Positions 18,166 to 25,909 of a stretch of 64,000 bases of DNA are shown piece by piece. The translations under genes were made by a program, and so were the position numbers. Each line of letters starts with the position of its first letter. Position 1 is the stretch's first letter. Origin of the DNA: Desulfovibrio sp. (GTDB lineage: Bacteria > Desulfobacterota > Desulfovibrionia > Desulfovibrionales > Desulfovibrionaceae); NCBI GenBank assembly GCA_017415765.1, contig JAFQED010000047.1:1-64000 (forward strand), in the 5' to 3' direction. The notes under the pieces are model-generated. The model had not been told where the DNA came from. It made no database searches and worked only from the letters and a program-made list of their open reading frames with translations.

Positions 18166-18534
18166 TAGGCCCGCCGCTGTGGGTGAGTTTTTGCTTGTGA
18201 GATTGACTTGGGGGAGTATTTTTTGGCGTGTGTTGTCCTGTATATTGTCACAAGTCTCCGTCAAAAACAGCCTTTTCCGCGCTGGCTGCGTCATTGTGCG
18301 ATTTTGGTCGGTCATGTACTCAAGTACACTCCCTCCCAAAATCGCCCACTTCCTGGCCAGCACGAAAAAATCTTATTTTCTCGGATTCTTGCGACACCAG
18401 CCACCGCCTTCCGCTTCGCTTCAGGCGGGCAAAGGAAATTGCATTTTCCCCGCTCATGCGGTTGCCCTGCCGGATTTGAGCCAAGCGCGTGACAAAAGAA
18501 GGATTTTGCGGTCAAATGGCCGTCAGGAAAAGCT
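18166..18534. other. Non-coding insert between mrdA and rodA
   Basis: This 369-base stretch holds no convincing gene. It contains a long inverted repeat with outer arms GCGATTTTGG and CCAAAATCGC (18296-18345) enclosing GTACTC-A-AGTAC-like inner symmetry. Composition differs from the flanking genes. It seems to be a second kind of inserted element attached to the full-length repeat. Confidence 0.5.
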
Positions 18535-19641
18535 ATGGACACGCGCCTTTTGAGCTATCTTAACTGGGGCCTTCTGGCCTGTATGCTGGCCCTCTATTTT
18601 GTGGGTATCGGCAATCTTTACTCTGCCAGCGGGACGCGGCTGGAAGAAGGTATGACCTTTGCTCCTTTCTACCAGCGTCAGCTCATCTGGGGACTGATGG
18701 GCCTGATGGCCATGCTGCTTGCCATGTGCTTTGATTATCGCCAGTTGCGTAACCTTGCCTGGCCTTTTTTCATCTTTACCCTGGTATTGCTGCTGCTCGT
18801 GCCCATCATGGGCAAGACGGTCTATGGGGCCAAACGCTGGCTCTCACTGGGTTTTATGAGCGTGCAGCCCTCAGAGCTGGCCAAACTGGCCGTGCTGGTG
18901 CTCTCGGCGCGTTTACTGGCCCGTGGTGGTGCGCCCCTGGGCTGGAAGGAGTTTGCTTCGGTGCTGGCAGTGGGGCTGGTCCCCGCCGCCCTTATCATTA
19001 CCCAGCCCGATCTGGGGACGACACTGCTGGTATTGCTGATCTTGGCAGGCATGATACTCTTTCACGGCATCCGGGGCTATGTCTTCAAGACCTGCCTGCT
19101 GGCTGTGCCGCTGCTGGGGGCCTTCATGTGGTTTGTGGGGATGCACGATTACCAGCGGCAGCGCGTGCTGACCTTTCTGAATCCGGGGGATGACCCGCGT
19201 GGCACAGGCTACCACATCCTGCAATCGCGCATCGCCATCGGGTCGGGAGAGATCTGGGGCAAGGGCTTTGCCGAGGGCACGCAGAGCCAGTTACGTTTTT
19301 TGCCGGAACGTCATTCGGACTTTGCCGTGGCTGTTTTTGGAGAGGAATGGGGCTTTGTGGGCTGCGTGGCTCTGGTGACGCTGTTCTGCCTTTTCCTGCT
19401 TTCCATTTTTTCCACGGCGGTACAGGCCAAGGACCGTTTTGGCAGTATGCTGGTAGTAGGGGTGTTCTTTTACTTTTTCTGGCAGATCGTCATCAACATG
19501 GGCATGGTCATCGGGCTGATGCCGGTAGTGGGCATACCGCTGCCCTTCATCAGCTACGGGGGGACCTCCATGTTGGTCAATTTCCTGCTGCTGGGCATCG
19601 TGCTCAATGTGTCCATGCGGCGTTTCATGTTCAAAAGCTAG
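18535..19641 (+). CDS. rodA: Rod-shape determining glycosyltransferase RodA
   Basis: A 368-residue SEDS-family protein with about ten membrane spans. Diagnostic phrases are KTVYGAKRWLSLGFMSVQPSELAKLA, ITQPDLGTTLLVLLILAGM, LPERHSDFAVAVFGEEWGFVG and GIPLPFISYGGTSML. It polymerises glycan strands with PBP2. The ATG at 18535 follows AGGAAAAGCT. It would normally follow mrdA closely; here 515 bases of repeat sequence intervene, so it may have its own promoter or depend on read-through. Confidence 0.95.
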   Translation: MDTRLLSYLNWGLLACMLALYFVGIGNLYSASGTRLEEGMTFAPFYQRQLIWGLMGLMAMLLAMCFDYRQLRNLAWPFFIFTLVLLLLVPIMGKTVYGAKRWLSLGFMSVQPSELAKLAVLVLSARLLARGGAPLGWKEFASVLAVGLVPAALIITQPDLGTTLLVLLILAGMILFHGIRGYVFKTCLLAVPLLGAFMWFVGMHDYQRQRVLTFLNPGDDPRGTGYHILQSRIAIGSGEIWGKGFAEGTQSQLRFLPERHSDFAVAVFGEEWGFVGCVALVTLFCLFLLSIFSTAVQAKDRFGSMLVVGVFFYFFWQIVINMGMVIGLMPVVGIPLPFISYGGTSMLVNFLLLGIVLNVSMRRFMFKS

Positions 19642-19652
19642 TGGGGGTCGCC

Positions 19653-20009
19653 ATGGGCAAGGACGAAATAGCATACCTGGGTTCTGACACGGTCTATGAA
19701 GGCAAGCTGGGCTTCAAGGGTACTGTGCGTATCGAAGGCAAGTTCAAGGGCGAGATAAACAGTGACGGCACCCTGAACGTGGGCAAGGACGCACAGGTGC
19801 AGGGCAGCATCAATGTGGGTGAACTGCTGCTTTCCGGGCATTTTTCCGGCGATGTCACGGCCAAGCGGCGGGTGGTGGTCTATGCCTCCGGCGTGCTGGA
19901 AGGCGTGCTGCAAACCCCCAGCCTGCTTACCGAAGAAGGGGCCATCATTGAAGGGCAGATCGTCATGCGCAACCCTGGCAAGACCCCGGCCAAGCCTTCG
20001 GAGAGTTAG
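19653..20009 (+). CDS. Bactofilin-family polymer protein
   Basis: A 118-residue bactofilin (DUF583): repeated short beta turns such as GKLGFKGTVRIEGKFKGEI, VQGSINVGELLLSGHFSGDV and GVLEGVLQTPSLLTEEGAIIEG predict the right-handed beta-helix that polymerises without nucleotide. It follows rodA by 11 bases, fitting a role in cell shape or envelope organisation. The start at 19653 has GTGGGGG before it. The TAG stop is the first part of a dispersed repeat, so the tail could have been trimmed by insertion. Confidence 0.92.
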   Translation: MGKDEIAYLGSDTVYEGKLGFKGTVRIEGKFKGEINSDGTLNVGKDAQVQGSINVGELLLSGHFSGDVTAKRRVVVYASGVLEGVLQTPSLLTEEGAIIEGQIVMRNPGKTPAKPSES

Positions 20010-20160
20010 AGCGAAATGCCATTGAAAATGGCAGTAGCTCTGGCGGACGCGAAAGCGGACGCCCGCGCCGTCAGCAAGCGGGAAAACCGCGCTTTTCCCG
20101 CGAAGCGTAGGCAGCGTTACGATTGAAACACAGAGTGTTTCAATCAAAAAATGCTCTAGA
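20008..20160 (+). repeat. Full-length dispersed structured repeat, copy 2
   Basis: About 152 bp, nearly identical to copy 1 (differences such as CGTCAGCAAG for CGTAAGCAAG). It begins TAGAGCGAAATGCC at the bactofilin stop and ends AAAAAATGCTCTAGAGC. The ends are complementary: TAGAGC at the left and GCTCTA at the right. Confidence 0.9.
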
Positions 20161-20201
20161 GCGAAAGAGGGATTTGGCATTGCCTTTCGCGACAATGCGC
20201 C

Positions 20202-20570
20202 TTGCCACTCAGGCCTTGTAATTTTTGTTCACAAATGCTAGGTTTAATCAACTCAAGGATGAGTTTGCAGAAACGTCGCCAAGGATGGCTCACAGATCAA
20301 GAACTGGGAGTCGAGATGGAAACCTCTGCACTGGCAAGTGGGTTGAAAGTTCATGGGAGCGCGGCTGAGAACACAGCTTCACTGGCAACGAAGAGGACGA
20401 TCGCTGCCACTGATGTGCTTTCTGATTTTGAAAAAACCTTCTTTGCCCCAACCTTGCAGGCAAGTGGACATGGATCCCCTGAGCTTTTCAGCAATCAGGG
20501 CATTTCCACACTGAGTTTTCAGGAAATGAACTACTGGAGTATCGAGCTGCACAACAGTATGTTACAATGA
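20202..20570 (+). CDS. Doubtful hypothetical protein
   Basis: A 122-codon frame, with an alternative ATG at 20259 giving 103 residues. I do not recognise the product: it is Ser/Ala-rich, has no signal peptide, membrane span or motif, and no good ribosome-binding site. It may be a remnant of a decayed gene in this disturbed stretch between the bactofilin gene and hicB. Confidence 0.3.
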   Translation: MPLRPCNFCSQMLGLINSRMSLQKRRQGWLTDQELGVEMETSALASGLKVHGSAAENTASLATKRTIAATDVLSDFEKTFFAPTLQASGHGSPELFSNQGISTLSFQEMNYWSIELHNSMLQ

Positions 20571-20652
20571 GTCTGATATGCAATCTGTGGTATTTTCAGA
20601 GCAGTATTGCTATGCGGATCTCCAGAAAACACATTGCAAGGTTGCCGAACCC

Positions 20653-20692
20653 AAAGGGTGTCCCTGATAGCATGATGTCAGGGGCACCCTTT
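20653..20692 (+). terminator. Long GC-rich hairpin, possible terminator
   Basis: AAAGGGTGTCCCTGA pairs with TCAGGGGCACCCTTT (one G-T pair) around a ten-base loop. There is no U-run after it, so it is either a terminator variant or a repeat end. Confidence 0.45.
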
Positions 20693-20700
20693 GCGTATCT

Positions 20701-20746
20701 CAGGGCGATCGCATGAAATCAAAGGGTAGGAGTAACAGCCAGAACG
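20701..20746 (+). repeat. 46-bp dispersed repeat, copy B
   Basis: Matches the minus strand of 5202-5247 at 43 of 46 bases. It starts nine bases after a strong hairpin and runs into a second hairpin (20748-20782). Confidence 0.7.
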
Positions 20747-20747
20747 G

Positions 20748-20782
20748 AGAGCAGGAAGTTGTCATCCCAGCCTGCTCTTTTA
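20748..20782 (+). terminator. Rho-independent-like hairpin
   Basis: AGAGCAGG pairs with CCTGCTCT, followed by TTTA. No gene clearly ends here; it may belong to the repeat upstream. Confidence 0.35.
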
Positions 20783-20848
20783 CGCCGGACACGCATGCTT
20801 GCCTTGCCAGAAACTCCCTTGAGCATGTTCAAGGGTATGTGTTTTATA

Positions 20849-20891
20849 GCATTTTCTGATTGAAACACTCCGTGTTTCAATCAGAAAATGC
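20849..20891. repeat. Perfect hairpin made from the right end of the dispersed repeat
   Basis: GCATTTTCTGATTGAAACA and its exact complement flank the loop CTCCG: a 19-bp stem. The right arm plus CCTTAGGC matches the right end of copy 1, so this is an end fragment of the dispersed repeat extended into a longer palindrome. It lies 58 bases before hicB. Confidence 0.75.
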
Positions 20892-20949
20892 CTTAGGCGG
20901 GCTTTCCATTTAATCCCCCTGATGCTAAACAAAGATAACAGGAGGGCTT

Positions 20950-21180
20950 ATGTTGTTTGAGTTGGAATTTGAGCAGGAAGAAGATGGGCGCTGGCTGGCC
21001 GAAATCCCTGCCTTGCCCGGTGTCATGTGTTATGGCGTGACGCGACAGGATGCGGGTAACAAGGTTCTGGCTCTTGCCATGCGCTGTGTTGCTGACAAGC
21101 TGGAAAACGGCGAATTCGTTCCTGGCATGCACTCCATTTCCTTCGATGTCCCGCAGTATGGGCCAGTGGCAGTCTGTTAA
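20950..21180 (+). CDS. hicB: HicB-type antitoxin
   Basis: A 76-residue protein with the compact HicB partial RNase H-like fold: LFELEFEQEEDGRWLAEIPALPGVMCYGVTRQDA. There is no C-terminal DNA-binding domain, typical of short HicB forms. CAGGAGG lies eight bases before the ATG. Its 3' end overlaps the start of a hicA copy that is broken by frameshifts, so this antitoxin may now stand alone or act on HicA proteins from elsewhere. Confidence 0.88.
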   Translation: MLFELEFEQEEDGRWLAEIPALPGVMCYGVTRQDAGNKVLALAMRCVADKLENGEFVPGMHSISFDVPQYGPVAVC

Positions 21181-21368
21181 GGCTCGACGCCTTCTGGCCG
21201 CTTGCAGCGTATAGGCTGGACAGAAAAGCACCGTAGCGGCTCCCACCGCACACTGTCGCGTCCAGCCTGGCCGGATTTCGTCTTTGCATTCCACGACCAG
21301 GATAAAATCGGCCCGCGCATGTTGGCTCGTTCGCCAAGCACACTGGGCTATCCCCAGACGACTTGTGA
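21158..21368 (+). pseudogene. hicA: Frameshifted HicA toxin gene
   Basis: Three frames together give a full HicA. ATG 21158 reads MGQWQSVKARRLLAA; a one-base loss then shifts to the frame encoding RIGWTEKHRSGSHRTLSR and PAWPDFVFAFHDQDKIGPRM; a second one-base loss shifts to AKHTGLSPDDL and TGA at 21366. The catalytic histidine region GSHR is intact in the DNA but cannot be made in frame. The start overlaps the hicB end by 23 bases, the normal layout. The toxin is therefore inactivated, unless both shifts are sequencing errors. Confidence 0.85.
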
Positions 21369-21899
21369 CGCACAGAAATGACTGCGTGCACCGTGTCTTC
21401 CCCTTTCCCTACCGCAAAGGATAGCTGACGATCTCGCCTGTTCCGTCCAGAAATGAAGCCGCAATCCTGTGGCTGCTGTAACTTGATCTTGCATTTGATG
21501 CCTATGATTTTGACCACTGGTGCGCCCATAGCTGTTACCCCCGAACCTTCGCCTTCATGGCTTCAGTAAGACACTGCTTTGAGCATTTGCCTGTGGTGAG
21601 ATGGGGTGAATACCTGCTTGCAGGTTGGACAAATCAGGGCACCTGGCTCGCGTATGCCGGAGCAAGGCAGAGAATCACAGGGAGGATGGAAGCATTCGTC
21701 ACGCTCCCCACACGGCAGATTTGTTGCTCTCAGCGACATGCGCTGACATTCCTGAAGTGAGATTATAGCCTTGCACTTACAGCAGAAGACGCGCTGATGC
21801 AGGCGCGGCTGGATGTTGAAGAAGATATGGAGGGGGAAGGCTACAGGAGAAAGGTTTGACGCAAGCCCTGATAATGGCTATCAGGGTTAGGAGGGCAGG
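21369..21899. other. Decayed stretch between hicA remnant and small membrane genes
   Basis: About 530 bases with no confident gene. A minus-strand frame at 21563-21739 could encode a 58-residue cysteine-rich peptide (MSLRATNLPCGERDECFHPP..., ending with CPTCKQVF), which resembles a zinc ribbon but has no neighbour that explains it. A plus-strand tail at 21790-21859 (TAEDALMQARLDVEEDMEGE) looks like the end of a lost gene. Confidence 0.35.
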
Positions 21900-22058
21900 A
21901 TGAGAAAACGGATTTTGGACTATGTGCAGCTTTCTCTCCAGGGTACAGGTATTGCCTGTCTCGGAACCCTAAGCATCTTTGAACCCAAAACAGAAACCTT
22001 GGTTTTTGGGGGTGGTTGTATGGTTCTGGGGTTGATTGTAGCCATTTTGAACGAGTAG
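21900..22058 (+). CDS. Small membrane protein, 52 residues
   Basis: ATG 21900 is preceded by TTAGGAGGGCAGG, a strong ribosome-binding site. The product MRKRILDYVQLSLQGTGIAC... has a basic start, a short hydrophobic stretch, then FEPKTETL and a second hydrophobic stretch (VFGGGCMVLGLIVAIL). Two short membrane segments are likely. Function unknown. It is followed 10 bases later by another tiny membrane gene with its own AGGAGG, and both end at a good terminator, so this looks like a real two-gene operon. Confidence 0.6.
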   Translation: MRKRILDYVQLSLQGTGIACLGTLSIFEPKTETLVFGGGCMVLGLIVAILNE

Positions 22059-22068
22059 GAGGCACTAT

Positions 22069-22152
22069 ATGAGCGTAATGACAATGGCTTCAATTTTTAT
22101 GGTGTCTCTTTTCCTTTTTGCTGTTGGCGTTGCTGTCTTCGGAAAGCAGTAG
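22069..22152 (+). CDS. Tiny membrane protein, 27 residues
   Basis: AGGAGG lies seven bases before ATG 22069. The product is one hydrophobic helix (MASIFMVSLFLFAVGVAVFG) ending GKQ. Too short for most gene finders, but the ribosome-binding site, spacing after the 52-residue gene and the terminator 20 bases downstream support it. Confidence 0.5.
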   Translation: MSVMTMASIFMVSLFLFAVGVAVFGKQ

Positions 22153-22171
22153 CTCCAACAGAGCTATTTTC

Positions 22172-22203
22172 AGCCCCCTTGGTTCACGCTGAGGGGGCTT
22201 TTC
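22172..22203 (+). terminator. Terminator of the small membrane protein operon
   Basis: AGCCCCCT and AGGGGGCT form a GC-rich stem around a loop including TGGTTCACGC, followed by TTTTC. Confidence 0.8.
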
Positions 22204-22211
22204 TACATACC

Positions 22212-22243
22212 AAAAAAAGGGTCACTCTTTTATGAGTAACCCC
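22212..22243 (-). terminator. Terminator of tRNA-Ser
   Basis: On the minus strand GGGTTACTC pairs with GAGTGACCC (one G-T pair), followed by seven T. It lies directly after the tRNA-Ser 3' end. Confidence 0.85.
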
Positions 22244-22253
22244 TTGAAATTCC

Positions 22254-22345
22254 TGGCGGAGAGGGGGAGATTCGAACTCCCGGTACGCTGTTAACGTACA
22301 CACGATTTCCAATCGTGCTCCTTAGACCAGCTCGGACACCTCTCC
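22254..22345 (-). tRNA. tRNA-Ser (anticodon GGA)
   Basis: The minus strand folds as a long-variable-arm tRNA. The acceptor stem is GGAGAGG/CCTCTCC, with discriminator G and an encoded CCA end; the T arm contains GTTCGAATC; the anticodon stem ACGAT/ATCGT surrounds TTGGAAA, giving anticodon GGA for UCC/UCU codons. The extra arm GTGTACGTTAACAGCGTAC fits serine. Length 92 nt. Confidence 0.95.
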
Positions 22346-22489
22346 GTAAAGCCCATAGAATATATGCTAAAAATTGTCAGGCTGCAAGTAAAAATACAGC
22401 CTGTCCTACCACATCCTTTTTCCTTTTATCGTGCTGTCTGGCGGTGTGTCGCCTTTTTCCCTCCACCGGAGGTGATCGATATTGGGTGC

Positions 22490-22588
22490 TCAGGGGCAAC
22501 TGTTTTTGAAAGGCGTGCCCTCAGTCCCTTTCCTGAGCAGCCAGGCCAGTGCCAGAACGCAGAGGATGCAGACTATTCCCCATAACAT
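22490..22588 (-). CDS. Possible 32-residue membrane peptide
   Basis: ATG 22588 starts four bases after the stop of the preceding 47-residue frame. MLWGIVCILCVLALAWLLRKG is a single membrane helix followed by a short polar tail. There is no separate ribosome-binding site; coupling to the upstream frame would be needed. Weak but consistent with a chain of tiny membrane genes after fabI. Confidence 0.3.
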   Translation of the reverse strand: MLWGIVCILCVLALAWLLRKGTEGTPFKNSCP

Positions 22589-22592
22589 GGCG

Positions 22593-22736
22593 TCACTCTG
22601 GTCTTGTGTTATTCTGCTGGTTTTTTGCATCGCGCTGCCGGTCTTTCTGTATGGCCTGTCCTCCCTTCCAGAAGGCCCACAGGCCAAACAGGGCCAGTAG
22701 CGTGATGCCCAGATAGTTCAGGGTGGCTATATCCAT
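22593..22736 (-). CDS. Small membrane protein after fabI, 47 residues
   Basis: ATG 22736 lies six bases after the fabI stop. The product begins MDIATLNYLGITLLALFGLW, one membrane helix, then a charged tail (KDRQRDAKNQQNN). The close spacing suggests translational coupling with fabI. Function unknown. Confidence 0.45.
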   Translation of the reverse strand: MDIATLNYLGITLLALFGLWAFWKGGQAIQKDRQRDAKNQQNNTRPE

Positions 22737-22742
22737 GACTGG

Positions 22743-23513
22743 CTAACCCACGATGCCTATCTGGCTGAAGCCGCTGTCCACATAGAGCACTTCGCCGGTG
22801 ATGGCATGTGCCAGGTCCGAAGCCAGAAAGGCTGCTGCACCGCCCACATCGCTGGTGGTGATGTTGCGGCGCAGGGGGGCAGTGGCTTCCACATGGGTGA
22901 AAATGTCCTTGAGGCTGGCCACAGCCGAGGCGGCCAGCGTCTTGACCGGCCCGGCACTGATGGCATTGACGCGGATGCCCTTGGGGCCGAGGTCATAGGC
23001 CAGATAGCGTACAGAGGCTTCCAGAGCGGCCTTGGCCACACCCATGACATTGTAACCCTGAATGATCTTGGTGGAGCCGTGGTAGGTCATGGTGATGACA
23101 GAGCTGCCCTCGTGCAGCAGCGGCTCAAAGGCACGACACACGGCAGTGAGTGAATAGGCAGAAACATCCAGGGCCAGACGGAAGCCTTCACGGGATGTAT
23201 CCACAAAGCGGCCCACAAGGTCTTCGCGGTTGGCAAAGGCCACCGAGTGGACAAGGATATCCAGATCGCCCCACTTTTCCGTGACCAGGTCGGCGGCGGC
23301 CTGGATCTGGGCGTCATCGCACACATCACACTGGAAGGTGAACTCGCCCCCCAGCTCCTCGCTGATAGGCTCCACGCGCTTCTTGATGGCGTCGCCCACA
23401 TAGTTGAATGCCAGACGTGCCCCCTGGGCCTTCATGGTCTGGGCGATACCGTAAGCGATGCTCCTGTTGTTGGCGAGGCCAAGGATAAGGGCTTTTTTAC
23501 CTTCTAACAGCAT
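22743..23513 (-). CDS. fabI: Enoyl-[acyl-carrier-protein] reductase (NADH) FabI
   Basis: A 256-residue short-chain dehydrogenase of the FabI type. The start at 23513 (MLLEGKKALILGLANNRSIA) has AGGAG five bases upstream; the open frame to its left is ignored. The cofactor loop is GLANNRSIAYG. The catalytic residues are Y144, Y154 and K161 in the FabI YX6K pattern (YNVMGVAK). It catalyses the last reduction in each round of fatty acid elongation and is the triclosan target in many bacteria. It follows purC in the same direction. Confidence 0.96.
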   Translation of the reverse strand: MLLEGKKALILGLANNRSIAYGIAQTMKAQGARLAFNYVGDAIKKRVEPISEELGGEFTFQCDVCDDAQIQAAADLVTEKWGDLDILVHSVAFANREDLVGRFVDTSREGFRLALDVSAYSLTAVCRAFEPLLHEGSSVITMTYHGSTKIIQGYNVMGVAKAALEASVRYLAYDLGPKGIRVNAISAGPVKTLAASAVASLKDIFTHVEATAPLRRNITTSDVGGAAAFLASDLAHAITGEVLYVDSGFSQIGIVG

Positions 23514-23570
23514 ATCTGCTCCTGTAAGCCGGCCAGTGGCCGGAAAGCGGTGGTACGGCAATGGCCGTTG

Positions 23571-24455
23571 TTATTCACGGGTCAGGATGTCAAAGGCTTC
23601 CTGATAGCGTGCCGCCGTGGCCTGTATCACTTCTTCAGGCAGGGGCGGCGGCGGGGGCTGCATATCCCACGGTTGGGATTTCAGCCAGTCCCGCAGGTAT
23701 TGCTTGTCAAAGCTGGCTTGCCCCTGGCCCGGCTGATACTGCGCCGCAGGCCAGAAGCGTGAGGAATCGGGCGTGAGCACTTCGTCAATAAGATGGAGCT
23801 TGCCATCAATGAAACCAAATTCAAACTTGGTGTCAGCCACGATAATGCCGCGTGTGGCGGCATGGTCGCGCCCCGCTGCGTAAATGGCCAGGGATGCACG
23901 TTCCGCCTCGCGGGCAACGTCTTCTCCCAGGATACGGGCGGCTTCGGCTACGCTGATGTTTTCATCATGCTGGCCCAGTTCTGCCTTGGTGGACGGCGTA
24001 AAGAGGGCCGGTTCCAGCCTGTCGGATTCGCGCAGACCTGCGGGCAGGGCATAGCCACATACAGAACCGGTGGCCTGATAGTCCTTCCAGCCGGAACCCG
24101 TGATGTAGCCGCGCACGATACACTCCACCGGCAGGGGTTTGGCCTTGCGTACCAGCACGGCCCGCCCTTCCAGCTCGTCCTTCCACGGGTCAAGGGCTGC
24201 GGGGAAGCGGCTGACCTCGCTTTCCAGCAGGTGGTTGGGCATGATGTCCGCAAAGCGGCGCATCCAGAACAGGGTTATCTGGTTCAGGATGACCCCCTTG
24301 TAGGGGACGGGCTGATCCATGATGACATCAAAGGCAGACATACGGTCAGTGGTCACGATGAGCAGGGTTTGCTCATCCACATCGTAAATGTCACGCACTT
24401 TGCCGCGTGAAAGCAGGGGATAGGCCGTGATGTCCGTTTGGGTAACGACTTTCAT
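23571..24455 (-). CDS. purC: SAICAR synthase PurC
   Basis: A 294-residue purine biosynthesis enzyme joining CAIR and aspartate with ATP. Landmarks: LLSRGKVRDIYDVDEQTLLIVTTDR at the start, SAFDVIMDQPVPYKGVILN, PLPVECIVRGYITGSGWKDY and FEFGFIDGKLHLIDEVLTPDSSRFW. It is in the long single-domain form. AAGGAGACAGC precedes the ATG. It lies 17 bases after hisD and before fabI, on one probable minus-strand transcript. Confidence 0.96.
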   Translation of the reverse strand: MKVVTQTDITAYPLLSRGKVRDIYDVDEQTLLIVTTDRMSAFDVIMDQPVPYKGVILNQITLFWMRRFADIMPNHLLESEVSRFPAALDPWKDELEGRAVLVRKAKPLPVECIVRGYITGSGWKDYQATGSVCGYALPAGLRESDRLEPALFTPSTKAELGQHDENISVAEAARILGEDVAREAERASLAIYAAGRDHAATRGIIVADTKFEFGFIDGKLHLIDEVLTPDSSRFWPAAQYQPGQGQASFDKQYLRDWLKSQPWDMQPPPPPLPEEVIQATAARYQEAFDILTRE

Positions 24456-24472
24456 GCTGTCTCCTTGGGCCG

Positions 24473-25777
24473 TCAGGCGTGACGACGGATCTCAACCGAG
24501 CGGGCGTGGGCTTCCAATGCTTCCAGCCGGGCCAGGGCAGCGATGGCAGGGCCGTTCTGCGCCAGGAACGCCGGGGAGGGGGCCACGATGCTGGTCTTTT
24601 TGCAGAAGGTCTGCACCGACAGGGCCGAAGAAAAACGCGCCGTACCGTTGGTGGGCAACACATGGTTTGGCCCGGCAAAATAGTCTCCCACAGCCTCCGG
24701 GCAGTGCTGCCCCAGGAAAACAGCCCCTGCATGGCGTATTTGCGGCAGGATGGCCCACGGGTCGCGGGTGCAGACTTCAAGGTGTTCCGGCGCGATACGG
24801 TTGGCAAGGGCCACCGCCACGTCCATATTCGGCGTGACCACCACAGCCCCCCAGTCCATGAGGGAGCGGGCGGCTATCTGGGAGCGGGGCAGACTCATGC
24901 ACTGCCTGTCCAGCTCCTGCTGGATATTTTCTGCCAATGGGGCATTGTCGGTAATACAGATGGCCGAAGCCAGGGGGTCGTGCTCTGCCTGCGAGAGCAT
25001 GTCTGCGGCTATCCAGGCGGCGTTGGCACGGGCATCAGCCAGGATCAGGATCTCGCTCGGCCCGGCGATCATGTCGATGCCCACCTTGCCCTGCACCAGT
25101 CGCTTGGCTGTGGCAACAAAGATATTACCCGGCCCTGCAATGACATCCACGGCGGGCAATGAGGGTGTGCCATAGGCCAGCGCGGCAATGCTCCACGCCC
25201 CGCCCACGCGGTACACTTCGTCAATGTCCAGAAGGTGGGCGGCCGCCAGGATATGCGGATTGATGGTGCCGTCCTTGCGGGGGGGCGTGCAGACCACCAG
25301 CCGGGGCACTCCGGCCACCTGCGCGGGGATGGCACTCATCAGCAGGCTGGAAAGCAGCGGCGTGTTGCCGCCCTGACCGCCCGGCACATACAGGCCCACG
25401 GCATCCACCGGCAGGACGCGCTGCCCAAGGATGCTGCCATCGGGACGGGTGGTAAACCAGGACTTTTCCAACTGGGCCGCATGGAAGGAGCGGATGTTGG
25501 CCGCCGCGCAGCTGATGTGCTCACGGCTTTCTACGGAAACGGAGGCCGCTGCACGGGCAATATCCTGCTGGCTCACGCGCAGGGGCGGGGCAAAATCCGG
25601 GCAGTCAAAACGGCGGGTATAGTCAACCAGGGCCGTATCCCCCTGCTGGCGTACAGCACTGATGATCTCGCGCACCACGGTTTCGGCACTGCTGTCAATG
25701 CTGTCGCGCCCTTCCAGCCATTGGGCCAGCTTGGGCCAGTCCTGTTCACTATGTAATGTCAAGGTTCGGCATGTCAT
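24473..25777 (-). CDS. hisD: Histidinol dehydrogenase HisD
   Basis: A 434-residue zinc enzyme for the last two steps of histidine synthesis (histidinol to histidine with 2 NAD). Family phrases include GLYVPGGQGGNTPLLSSLLM, RVGGAWSIAALAYGT, DVIAGPGNIFVATAKRLVQG, DMIAGPSEIL and NHVLPTNGTARFSSALSVQTF. Zinc ligands are expected in the Q/H residues of AQAEHDP-like SQAEHDPLA. It leads the hisD-purC-fabI group. No other his genes are in the window. Confidence 0.96.
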   Translation of the reverse strand: MTCRTLTLHSEQDWPKLAQWLEGRDSIDSSAETVVREIISAVRQQGDTALVDYTRRFDCPDFAPPLRVSQQDIARAAASVSVESREHISCAAANIRSFHAAQLEKSWFTTRPDGSILGQRVLPVDAVGLYVPGGQGGNTPLLSSLLMSAIPAQVAGVPRLVVCTPPRKDGTINPHILAAAHLLDIDEVYRVGGAWSIAALAYGTPSLPAVDVIAGPGNIFVATAKRLVQGKVGIDMIAGPSEILILADARANAAWIAADMLSQAEHDPLASAICITDNAPLAENIQQELDRQCMSLPRSQIAARSLMDWGAVVVTPNMDVAVALANRIAPEHLEVCTRDPWAILPQIRHAGAVFLGQHCPEAVGDYFAGPNHVLPTNGTARFSSALSVQTFCKKTSIVAPSPAFLAQNGPAIAALARLEALEAHARSVEIRRHA

Positions 25778-25874
25778 GGATATCTACCTCGCGGCTCGCG
25801 TCAATATACAGAAGGGTCGCAAAAATGTCGAGGTGCGCCCGGGCAGCCGTCTGCCCAACTCCAAGGACGCAGCC

Positions 25875-25903
25875 TTGACGTATTTACAGGCTGTAAATAT
25901 ACT
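25875..25903 (+). promoter_or_regulatory. brnTA promoter with operator in the spacer
   Basis: TTGACG and TATACT are separated by exactly 17 bases. The spacer contains the perfect inverted repeat TTTACAG-G-CTGTAAA (25883-25897), a good BrnA operator. The -10 box ends only six bases before the brnT ATG (25910), so transcription would begin at or next to the start codon. Confidence 0.75.
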
Positions 25904-25909
25904 CTTTAC

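Noticed and set aside
21563..21739. Cysteine-rich frame as a Mu Com-like translational regulator
   Set aside because: The cysteine spacing does not match Com well, there is no mom or other Mu gene nearby, and no ribosome-binding site was found. Kept only as a note in the intergenic entry.
22254..22345. tRNA-Ser as attachment site of an island covering 20-22 kb
   Set aside because: No integrase gene and no direct repeat of the tRNA 3' end was seen on the left side; the disturbed stretch can be explained by repeats and decay.
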